From the NCBI GenBank assembly GCA_016294105.1, contig JAEDCN010000006.1:1-64000 (forward strand): DNA of 64,000 nucleotides. Reading direction: 5' to 3'. Shown piece after piece: positions 7,756-17,472 of this stretch. Position numbers and translations under genes: made by a program. Positions within the stretch are counted from its first letter, which is position 1, and each line of letters begins with the position of its first letter. The notes below the pieces were generated by a model. It was not told where the DNA came from. It worked only from the letters and a program-made list of their open reading frames with translations, and ran no database searches. Origin of the DNA: Treponema sp. Lineage in GTDB: Bacteria; Spirochaetota; Spirochaetia; Treponematales; Treponemataceae.

Positions 7756-9413
7756 CTACGCTACCTTATAAATCTCATTTTCCAGCTCTTTTAATGCGGC
7801 AAGATATTGGGATTTTCCCCCAAATATTTTTACGATTTCTGCAGGAGTTCCCATATCTTTCAATGGTTCAACAGTGAGAATTTTCATGTCTTCAATATTC
7901 TCTATTCCCCACTCGGCATATTTGTCCAAAAGAGCATTTAAAACATGACGAGCCTGCTCCCCATACTTTGTCCAGTAATTTCGTTTTCGTACATTGTCAC
8001 AGGATCTACTTGTTCCTCACCAGCTTCTCCATCCAATATTTCTTCTGTCAGCACTTCATACTGCTGAACATTTTTAACCTTTACAGGCTCACCATCAAAA
8101 TCACTGTCTGCAAATTTATCTGTTACACTTCTAAAATCGATTATTGTAAAATAGTGCTTTCCATAATCCTCGTTGATTCTTGTTCCACGGCCAATTATTT
8201 GCTTGAATTCTGTCATGGAACCGATATTTGCATCCAATACAATTACCTTACAGGTTTGGGCATCAGTTCCTGTACTCATCAATTTTGAGGTTGTGGCCAC
8301 CACTGGGAATTTTTCCTCTGGATTTATAAATGACTCAAGGTAGCCCTTTGCCACAGGATCGTCACCAGTAATCCGAACAATGTATTTATCTGTTTTACCA
8401 GTAATTTCTTGTGGAGTAAAAAGTAAGAGAGCCTGACGCATCCGTTCTGCGTGTTCAATATCTACACAAAATACAATGGTCTTGTCATAGGGATTTGAAT
8501 TTACCAAGAATTCCATAACTTTTTTTGCCACCAACATTGTTCGCTCATCAATTACGAGATTACGGTCAAAATCCTTTCGGTTATAAAGCCTGTCCTCCAC
8601 AAGATTCCCATGAATATCTGTCTTGCCTTTATCTGGTCTATATCCTTCTAAATCCACATTCATACCCACTTTCAGTACCTTGTAGGGAGCAAGAAAACCG
8701 TCGTCAATGCCCTGCTTGAGGGAATAGGTATAAACAGGTTCACCAAAATACTCGATATTTGACAAAGATTTTGTTTCCTTTGGAGTTGCAGTCATTCCGA
8801 TTTGAGTTGCACTGCTAAAATAGGTCAAAATCTTATGCCAGGCCTTATCTTCATCAACAGAGCCACGATGACACTCATCTACAATAATCAAATCAAAGAA
8901 ATCGGGAGAAAACTCCTGATACACGTCATTTTCTTCATCGTAATTTGTAAGTCCTTGATACAACGCAAGATATATTTCATAAGACTTATCTATTTTCTTT
9001 TGTTTGATAATTGTCAGTTTATCTTTAAAATGTTTGAAATCACCCTTCTTTGTCTGGATAATCAAGTTGTTTCTGTCTGCAAGATATAAAATCCTTTTTT
9101 TATTGCCGCTTTTCCATAAGCGATAAATAATCTGAAAGGCAGTATAGGTTTTGCCAGTACCAGTTGCCATCACCAAGAGAATTCTAGTTTGTCCACGAGC
9201 AATGGCTTCAACCGTCCTGTTGATTGCAATTCTTTGATAGTATCGAGGAGACCTTCCTTCTTCATCAAAGAAATAAGACGAAAGGGCCGTTTGTTCAGCC
9301 TGCTCTGTTTCAATACCATTGTATTTTTTATAGCATGCCCACAGTTCTTGAGGTGAAGGAAACTGACGTAGCGCTCTATTTTCTAGTACAGTGGGATTTC
9401 CATCTATCCCCAA
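7756..9413 (-). pseudogene. hsdR: Type I restriction subunit hsdR, degenerate
   Basis: The helicase core is readable: Walker A in MATGTGKTYTAF, DECHRG, then MTATP and a QIIGRGTR-type motif VI. The frame begins at PTVLENRALRQFPSPQELW with no ATG and lacks the N-terminal PD-ExK nuclease domain. After VTMYENEI (near 7988) the coding jumps: the +1 frame continues as YWTKYGEQARHVLNALLDKY down to the stop at 7756-7758, the normal HsdR C-terminus. So an internal stretch is missing and the reading frame is shifted. The truncation point abuts the lon terminator, suggesting a deletion at the island edge. Confidence 0.85.
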
Positions 9414-9470
9414 GTAGCTAGTATAACATGAATTTGAGAGACTATAAACTAATTTGTAATTTCAAATCAC

Positions 9471-9493
9471 GGGAGAGGAGCACCTCCCCTCCC
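9471..9493 (-). terminator. Hairpin terminator after lon
   Basis: On the minus strand GGGAGGGGAG pairs with CTCCTCTCCC (one G-U) across a 3-base loop, about ten bases past the lon stop, followed by a modest U-containing tail. It also marks the border between the AT-rich island and the chromosomal block. Confidence 0.6.
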
Positions 9494-9503
9494 GCTAGCG
9501 ATT

Positions 9504-12374
9504 CTAGAACACCAGCTCCAGCACCTCCTCCATGCGGGAAACCGGGTGGAAGGAGATGCCCTTCTTCACAATCTCTGGGATGTCGTCCAAATCCCGCAGG
9601 TTGGCCTTGGGGATGATGATGTGCTTGATCTTGTTCCGCTTGGCGGCCACCGTCTTTTCCCGCAGCCCGCCGATGGGCAGCACCCGGCCGGTGAGGGAAA
9701 GCTCCCCTGTCATGGCGGTGGCTGCCTTCATGGGCTTGCCGGTGAGCAAGGATACCAAAGCTGTGGTCATGGTGATACCAGCAGAAGGTCCATCCTTGGG
9801 GGTAGCTCCCTCTGGCACGTGAATGTGGATGGTGTTTGAATCAAACCAGCCGCTATCCTTAATGCCCTTTTCCAAGGCGTGGGAACGAACCCAGCTCATG
9901 GCGATGGCGGCGGACTCCTTCATTACGTCTCCCAACTGACCAGTTAAGCTAAAGCCCTCCTTACCGGGAATGGCCGCAGTTTCAATCAAAAGGGTGTCGC
10001 CCCCCATGCTGGTCCAGGCCAGGCCGATGGCAGTTCCAGCCACAGAAGCAGTTTTAATATCCTCCTCATCAAAGAGAGGAGTTCCAAGATATTTCTTTGC
10101 AGCTTCCTGGTCTACGGTGTAGCTCTTTGACAAAACTGCCTTCAATTCCTTTTGGGCATTGGTCAATTCTTGCTGAAGTTCCTTCTGATTAGGCTGTTCA
10201 AAAAGATCAAGCTGTTCTTGATGATCATCATGATCCTTCAGCTTCACATCCTGCTGTTCTGTTACCCCCTTTTCTCCTTCAGCAAGAGCCGCAAGTTTGG
10301 CTTCCAAGTCATGAATCCGTGCTTCCAGTTCCACTGCCTCTGGTTGAGAAATTAAATCCATGGCGATTTTCCGGGCGATCTTGTCCAGACACTTCTCGAA
10401 ATGGCGCACCCCGGACTCCCTGGCATAGGACTGGGCAATGAGATTCAAGGCAGTCTTATCAAACTTTACTTGAGTCTTTTTCAAGCCATTTTTAGAAAGG
10501 GTCTTGGGAATCAGGTATTTTTTTGCAATCTCCATTTTCTCCTGGTCAATATAGCCAGACAAGGTGATAATTTCAGCCCTGTCTAAAAGAGGCTCTGGAA
10601 TGGTGTCCAGGGTATTGGCAGTGAGGATGAAGAAGATGTCGGACACGTCAAAGGGCAGGTCCAAGTAGTTGTCTCGGAAGGAGACATTCTGCTCTGGATC
10701 CAACACCTCCAACAGGGCGCTGGCTGGGTCTCCCTGGTGGCTCATGCCCATTTTGTCCACCTCGTCAATCAGGAACACGGGACTTCTACTTTTCACTATC
10801 TTCAATCCCTGTATAATCTTGCCTGGCATGGCTCCCACGTAGGTTCTACGGTGTCCCTTGATTTCAGCCTCATCTCGCATTCCACCTACAGAAAAACGAA
10901 AGAAGGGCTTGTTCATGGCACGGGCAATAGAATGGCCTACGCTGGTTTTACCCACACCTGGAGGTCCCACCAAAATAATGATGGAGCCTTTATTGTCTTG
11001 TTTGAGTTTTCGTACTGCAAGATATTCCAAGATGCGTTTTTTTACATCTTCTAGCCCATAATGATCCTGTTGAAGGACCTTTTGTGCCTCTTCCATGTCA
11101 TAGGAAACTGCTGGAGCATCTTTTTTATCTCCCTGGGGCCAAGGTAAGGCAGCAATAGTTTCCAAATAATTGCGCACTACGTTATATTCTGAAGAACCAC
11201 TTTCCATCAGCTGGAACTTCTCCAGCTCGTTTTCCACCGCCTCCTTAATCTCACCTTCAAAGGCAAAGGCATCTAGCTTTTCCTTGAGCTTTTGGTAGTC
11301 GGAGTTGTGGGCGTCGGTGGTGATGCCCAGCTCCTCCTTGATGGCCTTCAGCTCCTCCCTCAGGAAGTATTCCCGCTGCTGGGTTTCGATGCGGTCGTTG
11401 ATCTCCGTCTGGATCTTCTTCTGAATCCGCAGCAGCTCCTGCTCCTTCTTGATGAACACCAGCACCTGCTCCATTCGCTCCCGCACGTTGAGGGTCTCCA
11501 GCACCTGCTGCTGCTGGTTGCGGTCAATGTTCAAGATGGAGGTGATGAAGTCGGCGATTTTTCCTGGATGGTCAATGTTCACCATGTTCAGCCGCATTTC
11601 CTCGGAGAACAAGGGATTGTTGTCGGAAATCTCCTTCATTTCGCTGATGAGGGCACGGGTTAGGGCCTTTACCTCAAAGGTGTCGTCCTCCTGGTCCTCC
11701 AGATACTCCACCACCGCCACCATGGGCTCCCGCTGGCTCAGCACCTTCCTGATGCGGAACCGCTTGATGGTGGAGATGAAGATGTTCACCCCGCCATCGG
11801 GAAGGTTTATCTTCTTGATGATGCGGGCCACGGTACCCACCTGATGGAGGTCGCTGGCAGTGGGAGAGTCGCTATCATTTTTAAGCATGACAATACCGAT
11901 GAGGCCGTCTCCACTATATGCTTCCTCTGCCACACGGGCATCGTCATTGGCGGTAATCATCAGCGGGGTGAAGATGCCGGGGAAAATGGGACGGCCGGAA
12001 ACGGGAATCAGATACAGCTTATTGGAAAGGCTTTGCTCTGCAGGCACCATGGGATTCTCCTTTGACCTGCCAGCACTACCAGTTCCAGAAGCCTTTTCGC
12101 TGACAACGGATTTTTCTGCCTCTGCTACAGCTTCATCTGAGGCTTCAATTTCTTCAGTCACAGGTTTTTCAGCTTCATCTTGAACTTTTAAATCCTCAAC
12201 AGCAGGAATTTCAACCTCACAGACAGCTTCCCCCACCTGGGAAGAAACAGCCTCACTGCCAGCGTCATCTAATTGTGAAATTTCAGTTGCAGAAGAAGAG
12301 TCCTCCTGCAACTCAGTATTTGTAATAGTATCTATAACGATGGAATCATCCTGATATTTATCTTCTTGTGACAT
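9504..12374 (-). CDS. lon: ATP-dependent protease Lon
   Basis: 956-residue Lon. Order: acidic, low-complexity extension (about 1-115), the substrate-binding LAN domain beginning LYLIPVSGRPIFPGIF, AAA+ module (GPPGVGKTS, FLIDEVDK) and serine protease domain with catalytic Ser864 in DGPSAG and Lys907 in REKTVAAK, 43 residues apart as in E. coli. It degrades misfolded and regulatory proteins in the cytoplasm. It is longer than the usual 780-820 residues because of the N-terminal extension and a charged insert between AAA+ and protease domains (around EQQDVKLKDHDDHQEQLDLF). A GAGGT ribosome site precedes ATG at 12374. Confidence 0.97.
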   Translation of the reverse strand: MSQEDKYQDDSIVIDTITNTELQEDSSSATEISQLDDAGSEAVSSQVGEAVCEVEIPAVEDLKVQDEAEKPVTEEIEASDEAVAEAEKSVVSEKASGTGSAGRSKENPMVPAEQSLSNKLYLIPVSGRPIFPGIFTPLMITANDDARVAEEAYSGDGLIGIVMLKNDSDSPTASDLHQVGTVARIIKKINLPDGGVNIFISTIKRFRIRKVLSQREPMVAVVEYLEDQEDDTFEVKALTRALISEMKEISDNNPLFSEEMRLNMVNIDHPGKIADFITSILNIDRNQQQQVLETLNVRERMEQVLVFIKKEQELLRIQKKIQTEINDRIETQQREYFLREELKAIKEELGITTDAHNSDYQKLKEKLDAFAFEGEIKEAVENELEKFQLMESGSSEYNVVRNYLETIAALPWPQGDKKDAPAVSYDMEEAQKVLQQDHYGLEDVKKRILEYLAVRKLKQDNKGSIIILVGPPGVGKTSVGHSIARAMNKPFFRFSVGGMRDEAEIKGHRRTYVGAMPGKIIQGLKIVKSRSPVFLIDEVDKMGMSHQGDPASALLEVLDPEQNVSFRDNYLDLPFDVSDIFFILTANTLDTIPEPLLDRAEIITLSGYIDQEKMEIAKKYLIPKTLSKNGLKKTQVKFDKTALNLIAQSYARESGVRHFEKCLDKIARKIAMDLISQPEAVELEARIHDLEAKLAALAEGEKGVTEQQDVKLKDHDDHQEQLDLFEQPNQKELQQELTNAQKELKAVLSKSYTVDQEAAKKYLGTPLFDEEDIKTASVAGTAIGLAWTSMGGDTLLIETAAIPGKEGFSLTGQLGDVMKESAAIAMSWVRSHALEKGIKDSGWFDSNTIHIHVPEGATPKDGPSAGITMTTALVSLLTGKPMKAATAMTGELSLTGRVLPIGGLREKTVAAKRNKIKHIIIPKANLRDLDDIPEIVKKGISFHPVSRMEEVLELVF

Positions 12375-12439
12375 GGTAATACCTCATACTTAAATATGCG
12401 AATATTTTTCACAAAAAGCAACTGTTTTTTGTGATTTCC

Positions 12440-14089
12440 CTAGTCTTTCTGCATTTCCACCGTCAAAAAAAGCTCATCCTGATACCAGTCCACCCGCAGA
12501 GAAAAGGTTTCGTCCATGTAATCTGGAGACTGAGCCATAAACTTCCACACAGTCCCTGTTTTGAAAATCCGTTTGTCAAAGGTTTCCAAGGGAATCCACT
12601 TTCCATTGTGCAGGACAGAAAAACTGGTACGTCCAGTTATATTTTTTCCTGTTTCCTTGTCGGTGGCTGAATAATGAACGGTAATGTTTCTGGAAGCATA
12701 GGGCGTTAAATCCAAGTGGGCTGTGGCAGCCTCCTTTTCCATCACCAAGGATTTCCACCACACATAAGGGCCTGCCGCCACCTTTATGCGATAGGCTCCC
12801 GGTCTCAGGTATAAATCTTTTGCCCGATACACCACTCCCTGGTCACTTTTTTCAGCTTGCTCCAAACTGCGGCTCGAACCAGGAATTTCTGGAATTTGCT
12901 CCCGGTCATTTCTGAAATAAAACACCCGCACTGGCAGGTCTGCTTGGGATGAAGCGGTGGCGGGCAAGGTAACAGAAACGCTGAGAGGCTTGTAAAAGGG
13001 ACTTAAAATCGACTTATGAAACACATTTTCCTGCCACAAAGCAACAAAACCACCCACAACCAAGGCACCAGCACAAATCCCTAAGGCCACATTTCGGGCT
13101 GTGTGCTTTTTTGCCTCAATCTGAGGTGCCACCAAAGCCTTGTCTCCTGCCAACACCATTCGTGCTAGAATCGTGCGAATTTCGTAATTGTCATATTGCT
13201 TCAAGTACCGCTTCACCAGCTTTATCACTGGCTTCATGGATTGGAAGCGCCTTTCGGGACGAGTCTGCATCATCTTCCAGATTAAAAAACGAGGAATGGA
13301 AGAAATGGTTTTGTCGATTTTTTTCGGAGCAATGTACCGCCCCTTCTGAATCAAAGCCTTGGTATCATCCATGGTGGCACCTTTAAAGGGCTTTGCTCCC
13401 GTGAGCATTTCGTAAAGCATCACTCCCATGGCATAGATGTCAGCCCGCTTGTCCACAGAGCCACTGTCCTGAAATTGCTCTGGTGGCATGTAGGAGGGTG
13501 TTCCCACCGTTACTCCCGTTTCATCCACAGCCTCGTCCAGTTCCTTGTCGCTGGTGGCAATACCAAAGTCCGCCAGCTTTACCGCAGCCTTTTTGGAAAT
13601 CAAAATATTTCCAGGCTTTATGTCCCGATGCACAATGCCCTTGCTGTGAGCATACTGCAAGCCCAAGCAGGCACTATAAAAAATCACCATGGCAACCTGT
13701 TCCGGCAGCACCACCTGTTTTTGGATCAGCTTATCCAAGGACATGCCATCCACATATTCCAAAGCAATAAAATGGTGGCTTCCTTCGGTAAAATAGTCGT
13801 GCATGTGGACAATGCTTTGGTGCTGCAAATCCAGCAGAATTCGTGCCTCCTGCTTGAACCGGTCTCTGGCAGTGGAATTTCCCCGAATCGTAAGCCGCTT
13901 CAAAATAATTTCTCGTTTGAGTCCAGGATGCAATACCTTGTATACCGTTCCCATGCCACCCTTGGCAATAACAGAAATCACCTTGTATTTTCCAATGGTT
14001 TGTGGAAGGGCTGTTTTTTCCTTTGCTGGAGCCGAAGCCACCTTTTTTTGTGGACCTTTACTGATTATGGTTTCTGGAATGTCACTCAT
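12440..14089 (-). CDS. Hanks-type serine/threonine protein kinase
   Basis: 549 residues. The kinase domain (about 34-300) has a glycine loop (AKGGMGTVY), invariant Lys64, HRDIKPGN at 154-161 and DFG at 174-176, followed by a Thr/Ser-rich activation loop and the APE equivalent MPPEQ. A single membrane helix (ALGICAGALVVGGFVALW, about 335-352) separates it from a C-terminal part of about 190 residues that is presumably outside the membrane and looks beta-rich. GGGAG precedes the start. It is last in a unit with a PPP phosphatase and an FHA protein, its likely antagonist and reader. Confidence 0.93.
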   Translation of the reverse strand: MSDIPETIISKGPQKKVASAPAKEKTALPQTIGKYKVISVIAKGGMGTVYKVLHPGLKREIILKRLTIRGNSTARDRFKQEARILLDLQHQSIVHMHDYFTEGSHHFIALEYVDGMSLDKLIQKQVVLPEQVAMVIFYSACLGLQYAHSKGIVHRDIKPGNILISKKAAVKLADFGIATSDKELDEAVDETGVTVGTPSYMPPEQFQDSGSVDKRADIYAMGVMLYEMLTGAKPFKGATMDDTKALIQKGRYIAPKKIDKTISSIPRFLIWKMMQTRPERRFQSMKPVIKLVKRYLKQYDNYEIRTILARMVLAGDKALVAPQIEAKKHTARNVALGICAGALVVGGFVALWQENVFHKSILSPFYKPLSVSVTLPATASSQADLPVRVFYFRNDREQIPEIPGSSRSLEQAEKSDQGVVYRAKDLYLRPGAYRIKVAAGPYVWWKSLVMEKEAATAHLDLTPYASRNITVHYSATDKETGKNITGRTSFSVLHNGKWIPLETFDKRIFKTGTVWKFMAQSPDYMDETFSLRVDWYQDELFLTVEMQKD

Positions 14090-14098
14090 ACAGACTCC

Positions 14099-15196
14099 CT
14101 ATATCTGGATAAAATCTTTTTCAAAATCAAAGTCACGATGCACTGGCACAAGAACCACCTGATGCCTTCTAGGATTGTGAAATTGTACAAAAAGGCCATT
14201 TTGTCTCAGCTGGTAGGTTTCAGAAATTGTTCTGTGGCCCCCAAAATACATGGAAGTGCAAGCTTCACTTCCTTCTTCACACCACTGAGGCAAAAATTCC
14301 TGTAGCATAGAAGCCACTGCACCTTCTTGACTTTCATCATTTCTTGTCCAAGTAAGACCATATACCACTTCCCCAGCAGAATCTGTCAGGGCGTTTATCA
14401 CTTCCTGACGAGAAAAATGACGGGCTGGTTCGCTATGGCTTACAAGACAATAGGGAGCCTGTACCAGCAGGGGCAAAAGCTGTTCAAAATGACTATACAG
14501 ATAGAGAATGTCATCTCCGTAATACTGTTGGATAAAGTCCCTGCTCATATCCCCTTCCCTGGCAAATTTTTTAAAAGGACGATCTCCCTTGCCCCAGCGG
14601 TTCATGATATTCTCGTGATTTCCCTTTAAAAAGTGAAAATGCCTTGGAAAAGCCAACTTACACCTCATCACCAAGGTCATCAGTGCAAGCCCCTCAGTCA
14701 TTTCCTCTGTCAAAGCTTCACCCAGTAGATTTCCTGCCTCATATTCCTCCAAAGCCAAAAGCCATCGTTCTCGGTGGAGCTCTGAATGAAGTCCATCTCC
14801 CACACACACAAGATTAATAGCCCCTGCTTCTAGCAACTCCAGTACCGAAAGGCTTTTTGATTCAGCCAACGGTGGAAAATATTCACAAAGGTTTAGTTTA
14901 AACTCTAAGATTTTCTGTAAAAAATCTCCCCTGCCATGTAAATCAGGTACAATCATGGTGGGAACAGCAGGATATCTTTCAACTAAATCCACCAAACCTC
15001 CTGGTGTACCAGCTACACTGGTGGGTCTATAAGAAGGATCTTCATGTTCTAAAACTGAAATAACCTGATGCAACAAATGGGAAAAATCCTCATGAGATGG
15101 TAACTGTCTAGAGGAATAGCCCTCTGGGAAATCATTTCTGAAGGAATTTTTCCCACAGAAATTGGAGTAGAGATCATTTATATCTGTCATGACCAT
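14099..15196 (-). CDS. PPP-like metallophosphatase
   Basis: About 365 residues of the calcineurin-like fold, with the metal-binding series PDLHGRGD, VCVGDGLHSE, LKGNHEN and LVSHSEP in order. These correspond to the GDxHG, GDxxDRG, GNHE and late His motifs of serine/threonine phosphatases, here somewhat divergent. Lying between an FHA protein and a Hanks-type kinase, it most likely removes the kinase's phosphates. The start is uncertain: ATG at 15196 or 15190, neither with a clear ribosome site. Confidence 0.8.
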   Translation of the reverse strand: MVMTDINDLYSNFCGKNSFRNDFPEGYSSRQLPSHEDFSHLLHQVISVLEHEDPSYRPTSVAGTPGGLVDLVERYPAVPTMIVPDLHGRGDFLQKILEFKLNLCEYFPPLAESKSLSVLELLEAGAINLVCVGDGLHSELHRERWLLALEEYEAGNLLGEALTEEMTEGLALMTLVMRCKLAFPRHFHFLKGNHENIMNRWGKGDRPFKKFAREGDMSRDFIQQYYGDDILYLYSHFEQLLPLLVQAPYCLVSHSEPARHFSRQEVINALTDSAGEVVYGLTWTRNDESQEGAVASMLQEFLPQWCEEGSEACTSMYFGGHRTISETYQLRQNGLFVQFHNPRRHQVVLVPVHRDFDFEKDFIQI

Positions 15197-15208
15197 TTTC
15201 AAAAAAAA

Positions 15209-15601
15209 TTAGGAAATAACCAGATTATCGTTACCGATGGTAATTTTATCTCCAGGATTCAACTTTACGTATTTTTCAGGTGGAATTCGCTGACCGTTCA
15301 AAAAGGTTCCATTGGTACTTTTTTCATCCTTGATGAAATAGGCATCCTTAATCTTCTGAATAACAGCGTGATGGCGGCTAGTAAGCTTATTGTCCACCAC
15401 AATATTGTTATCTGGAGAGCGACCAATGGTAATCTTTGCCACCAACTGGATCTTGCTATCCTTAAAAAAGATTTGAGACACAATATTCATGTCATTCAAG
15501 CGTTCCAGACGCTGACCGATTTTACTACTGGTTACAATGGTTTCATCTTTCATACCTTCTCTATCGGCCATTCCCAAAACTGAATTTAGATTTTGTCTCA
15601 T
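15209..15601 (-). CDS. FHA-domain phosphopeptide-binding protein
   Basis: 130 residues: a short N-terminal tail, then an FHA domain (about 48-130) with IGRSPDNNIVV, LTSRHHAVI and STNGTFLNGQ, the motif set that binds phosphothreonine. The tail contains DETIVTSSKIG, a plausible kinase target in the style of GarA/OdhI-type proteins, but that is inference. AGGG precedes the start. It is four bases from the MATE stop and followed closely by the phosphatase gene. Confidence 0.92.
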   Translation of the reverse strand: MRQNLNSVLGMADREGMKDETIVTSSKIGQRLERLNDMNIVSQIFFKDSKIQLVAKITIGRSPDNNIVVDNKLTSRHHAVIQKIKDAYFIKDEKSTNGTFLNGQRIPPEKYVKLNPGDKITIGNDNLVIS

Positions 15602-15605
15602 ATCC

Positions 15606-16985
15606 CTACCTAGAAAATCCTTTATTGCCGCTAGCAGCGTATTTGCGGAAAATTATCATCAAAGAAAGAGCGTGACACAACAAGGTAATGGCCCAAGTCA
15701 CTGGATAGGAATAAAACAGTACCTCAAAGGTATGGAATCGTGGTACCTGAAAAATGGTAACAATCCACAAAACTCGCATTCCGCACACACCAGCAATGCT
15801 GATTATCATAGGTAAAAGGGAATGTCCTAAGCCACGCACAATATTAGCGGTTGTTTCCATCATACCGCACAGAGCATACAACAGACAGATTATAGTAATA
15901 CGACTTGAACCAGTTGCAATTACGGCAGGATTGTCGGAATACAACCCCAGGAAAAAATACCGGAACAAGAACACAATTCCCCCCAGCACTAAACCTGTCA
16001 CCATAACCGAAAGCTCAGACACCATCACTGCCCGCTTCACTCTATCTAGGCGCCCTGCCCCAAGATTTTGAGAAGAAAAAGTTAAGGCTCCCTGAGCAAA
16101 GCCATTCATGGCAGTATAAATGAATCCTTCTATATTACCTGCAGCAGCACTTCCTGCCACCACCTGGGCGCCAAAGGTATTGATTGCAGACTGAATCACA
16201 ATGTTTGAAATAGAAAACATCATTCCCTGAAAACCAGCGGGCACCCCAATCTTTATTACCTGAAGCAAAATCCCTCGCTCAATCCGAAGTCGCCGCAAAT
16301 CAAGATGGAATTCACCTTCCTCCTTCATCAAGGCCCGAATCACCAGTACCGCAGCAACACATTGGGACAACATGGTAGCCAAGGCCACACCTGCCACATC
16401 CATCTTGAACACAATCACAAAGAATAAATTCAATATTACATTGATAATGCCAGCAAACAGCAGGTAGTACATGGGACGGCGAGTATCACCCTTTGCCCGC
16501 AGCAAGGCACTTCCAAAGTTGTATACCATAGAAGCGGTAATTCCACCAAAATACACCTTGAGATACAGGCTGGCCAAATTAAACACCTCAACAGGCACCT
16601 GCATAAATTGGAGAATAAAGCGTGTTCCGATTATTCCTACCACAGTGAGAATGATTCCACTATATAAGCTTACCAAAACCGCTGTATGAACGGACTGCTC
16701 CACCTCGGATTTTCTGCCAGCTCCAAAGAAATGGGCTGTCACCACGTTTGTTCCCACGGAAAGCCCCACAAACAGGTTTACCATAAGGTTTATCAAAGCA
16801 CCAGTGGAACCAACTGCTGCCAAGGAATTCTCCCCGGCAAATCGCCCCAATACAATCACATCGGCCGCATTAAATAAAAGCTGCAATGCACTGGAAAAAA
16901 TCAAAGGAATGGAAAAGCCCAACAACTTAACCAAAATTGGTCCACTGGTCATGTCAATCTGATGAGATTTTGATACGGAACTCAT
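15606..16985 (-). CDS. MATE-family efflux transporter
   Basis: 459 residues with about 12 hydrophobic segments in two similar halves, and MATE signatures such as LGFSIPLIFSSALQLLFNAADVIVLGRF (key part: FNAADVIVLGR) and the internal repeat near GMMFSISNIVIQ. The family exchanges cations for drugs or metabolites; the substrate is unknown. The start at 16985 (MSSVSKSHQI) is preferred to an upstream hydrophobic extension. It heads the unit leading to FHA, phosphatase and kinase genes, although its link to the signalling may only be positional. Confidence 0.9.
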   Translation of the reverse strand: MSSVSKSHQIDMTSGPILVKLLGFSIPLIFSSALQLLFNAADVIVLGRFAGENSLAAVGSTGALINLMVNLFVGLSVGTNVVTAHFFGAGRKSEVEQSVHTAVLVSLYSGIILTVVGIIGTRFILQFMQVPVEVFNLASLYLKVYFGGITASMVYNFGSALLRAKGDTRRPMYYLLFAGIINVILNLFFVIVFKMDVAGVALATMLSQCVAAVLVIRALMKEEGEFHLDLRRLRIERGILLQVIKIGVPAGFQGMMFSISNIVIQSAINTFGAQVVAGSAAAGNIEGFIYTAMNGFAQGALTFSSQNLGAGRLDRVKRAVMVSELSVMVTGLVLGGIVFLFRYFFLGLYSDNPAVIATGSSRITIICLLYALCGMMETTANIVRGLGHSLLPMIISIAGVCGMRVLWIVTIFQVPRFHTFEVLFYSYPVTWAITLLCHALSLMIIFRKYAASGNKGFSR

Positions 16986-17067
16986 ATACGCTAGTAATAG
17001 CACTAAAACAAAATACATTCAACATAAAATAAAAAAATAAAAAATCGAAAAAAAAACAAATAAGTTG

Positions 17068-17096
17068 TTGACAAAAAATTATGACTATGCTATAGT
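17068..17096 (+). promoter_or_regulatory. Sigma-70 promoter for tRNA-Leu/tRNA-Gly
   Basis: A perfect -35 TTGACA (17068-17073), a 17-base spacer and TATAGT (17091-17096) with an extended -10 TGC. Transcription would start about 30 bases before the tRNA-Leu gene. Confidence 0.85.
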
Positions 17097-17135
17097 CATT
17101 CATGTCGAGAGGTTAAACACCGATACCCGATACGG

Positions 17136-17216
17136 GCGAGAGTGGTGAAATTGGCAGACACGCCAGACTTAGGATCTGGTGCCCTAGGCGTAAGGGTTCA
17201 AGTCCCTTCTCTCGCA
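17136..17216 (+). tRNA. tRNA-Leu (anticodon TAG)
   Basis: An 81-base cloverleaf with acceptor stem GCGAGAG/CTCTCGC, anticodon stem CCAGA/TCTGG around TAG, a leucine-type variable arm (TGCCCTAGGCG) and a T loop GGTTCAAGTCC. CCA is not encoded. It shares a transcript with the tRNA-Gly gene 50 bases on. Confidence 0.95.
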
Positions 17217-17266
17217 TACCTAACAGGTAGCGGTACAGGGATAAGTGCTTTAGCCCAACGAATTTT

Positions 17267-17338
17267 GCGGGAATAGCTCAGTGGTAGAGCGCGACCTTGC
17301 CAAGGTCGATGTCGCGGGTCCGACTCCCGTTTCCCGCT
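17267..17338 (+). tRNA. tRNA-Gly (anticodon GCC)
   Basis: A 72-base cloverleaf: acceptor GCGGGAA/TTCCCGC, anticodon stem CGACC/GGTCG around GCC, short variable loop, T arm CGGGTCCGACTCCCG. The discriminator base is T and CCA is not encoded. A terminator follows directly. Confidence 0.95.
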
Positions 17339-17340
17339 CT

Positions 17341-17377
17341 AAGGCGATTCGGAGTAATCTGAATCGCCTTTTTTTTA
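17341..17377 (+). terminator. Rho-independent terminator of the tRNA unit
   Basis: AAGGCGATTC (17341-17350) pairs with GAATCGCCTT (17361-17370) and is followed by a run of T. Confidence 0.9.
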
Positions 17378-17386
17378 TTCAGCTTC

Positions 17387-17414
17387 TTGCAAGTCGTGTG
17401 TGGGCTTGTATGAA
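17387..17414 (+). promoter_or_regulatory. Probable promoter of tig-clpP-clpX
   Basis: TTGCAA, a 16-base spacer and TATGAA lie between the tRNA terminator and tig, leaving a leader of about 50 bases. The boxes are imperfect. Confidence 0.4.
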
Positions 17415-17472
17415 CATAGGCAGCCAGCGGTGATTGTTGAGACTGCCAAATTTTTTTTACAAGGAATCAGCC

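Noticed and set aside
13475..14305. A 276-codon frame antisense to the kinase and phosphatase genes
   Set aside because: It spans two clear minus-strand genes and their junction, with no start signal.
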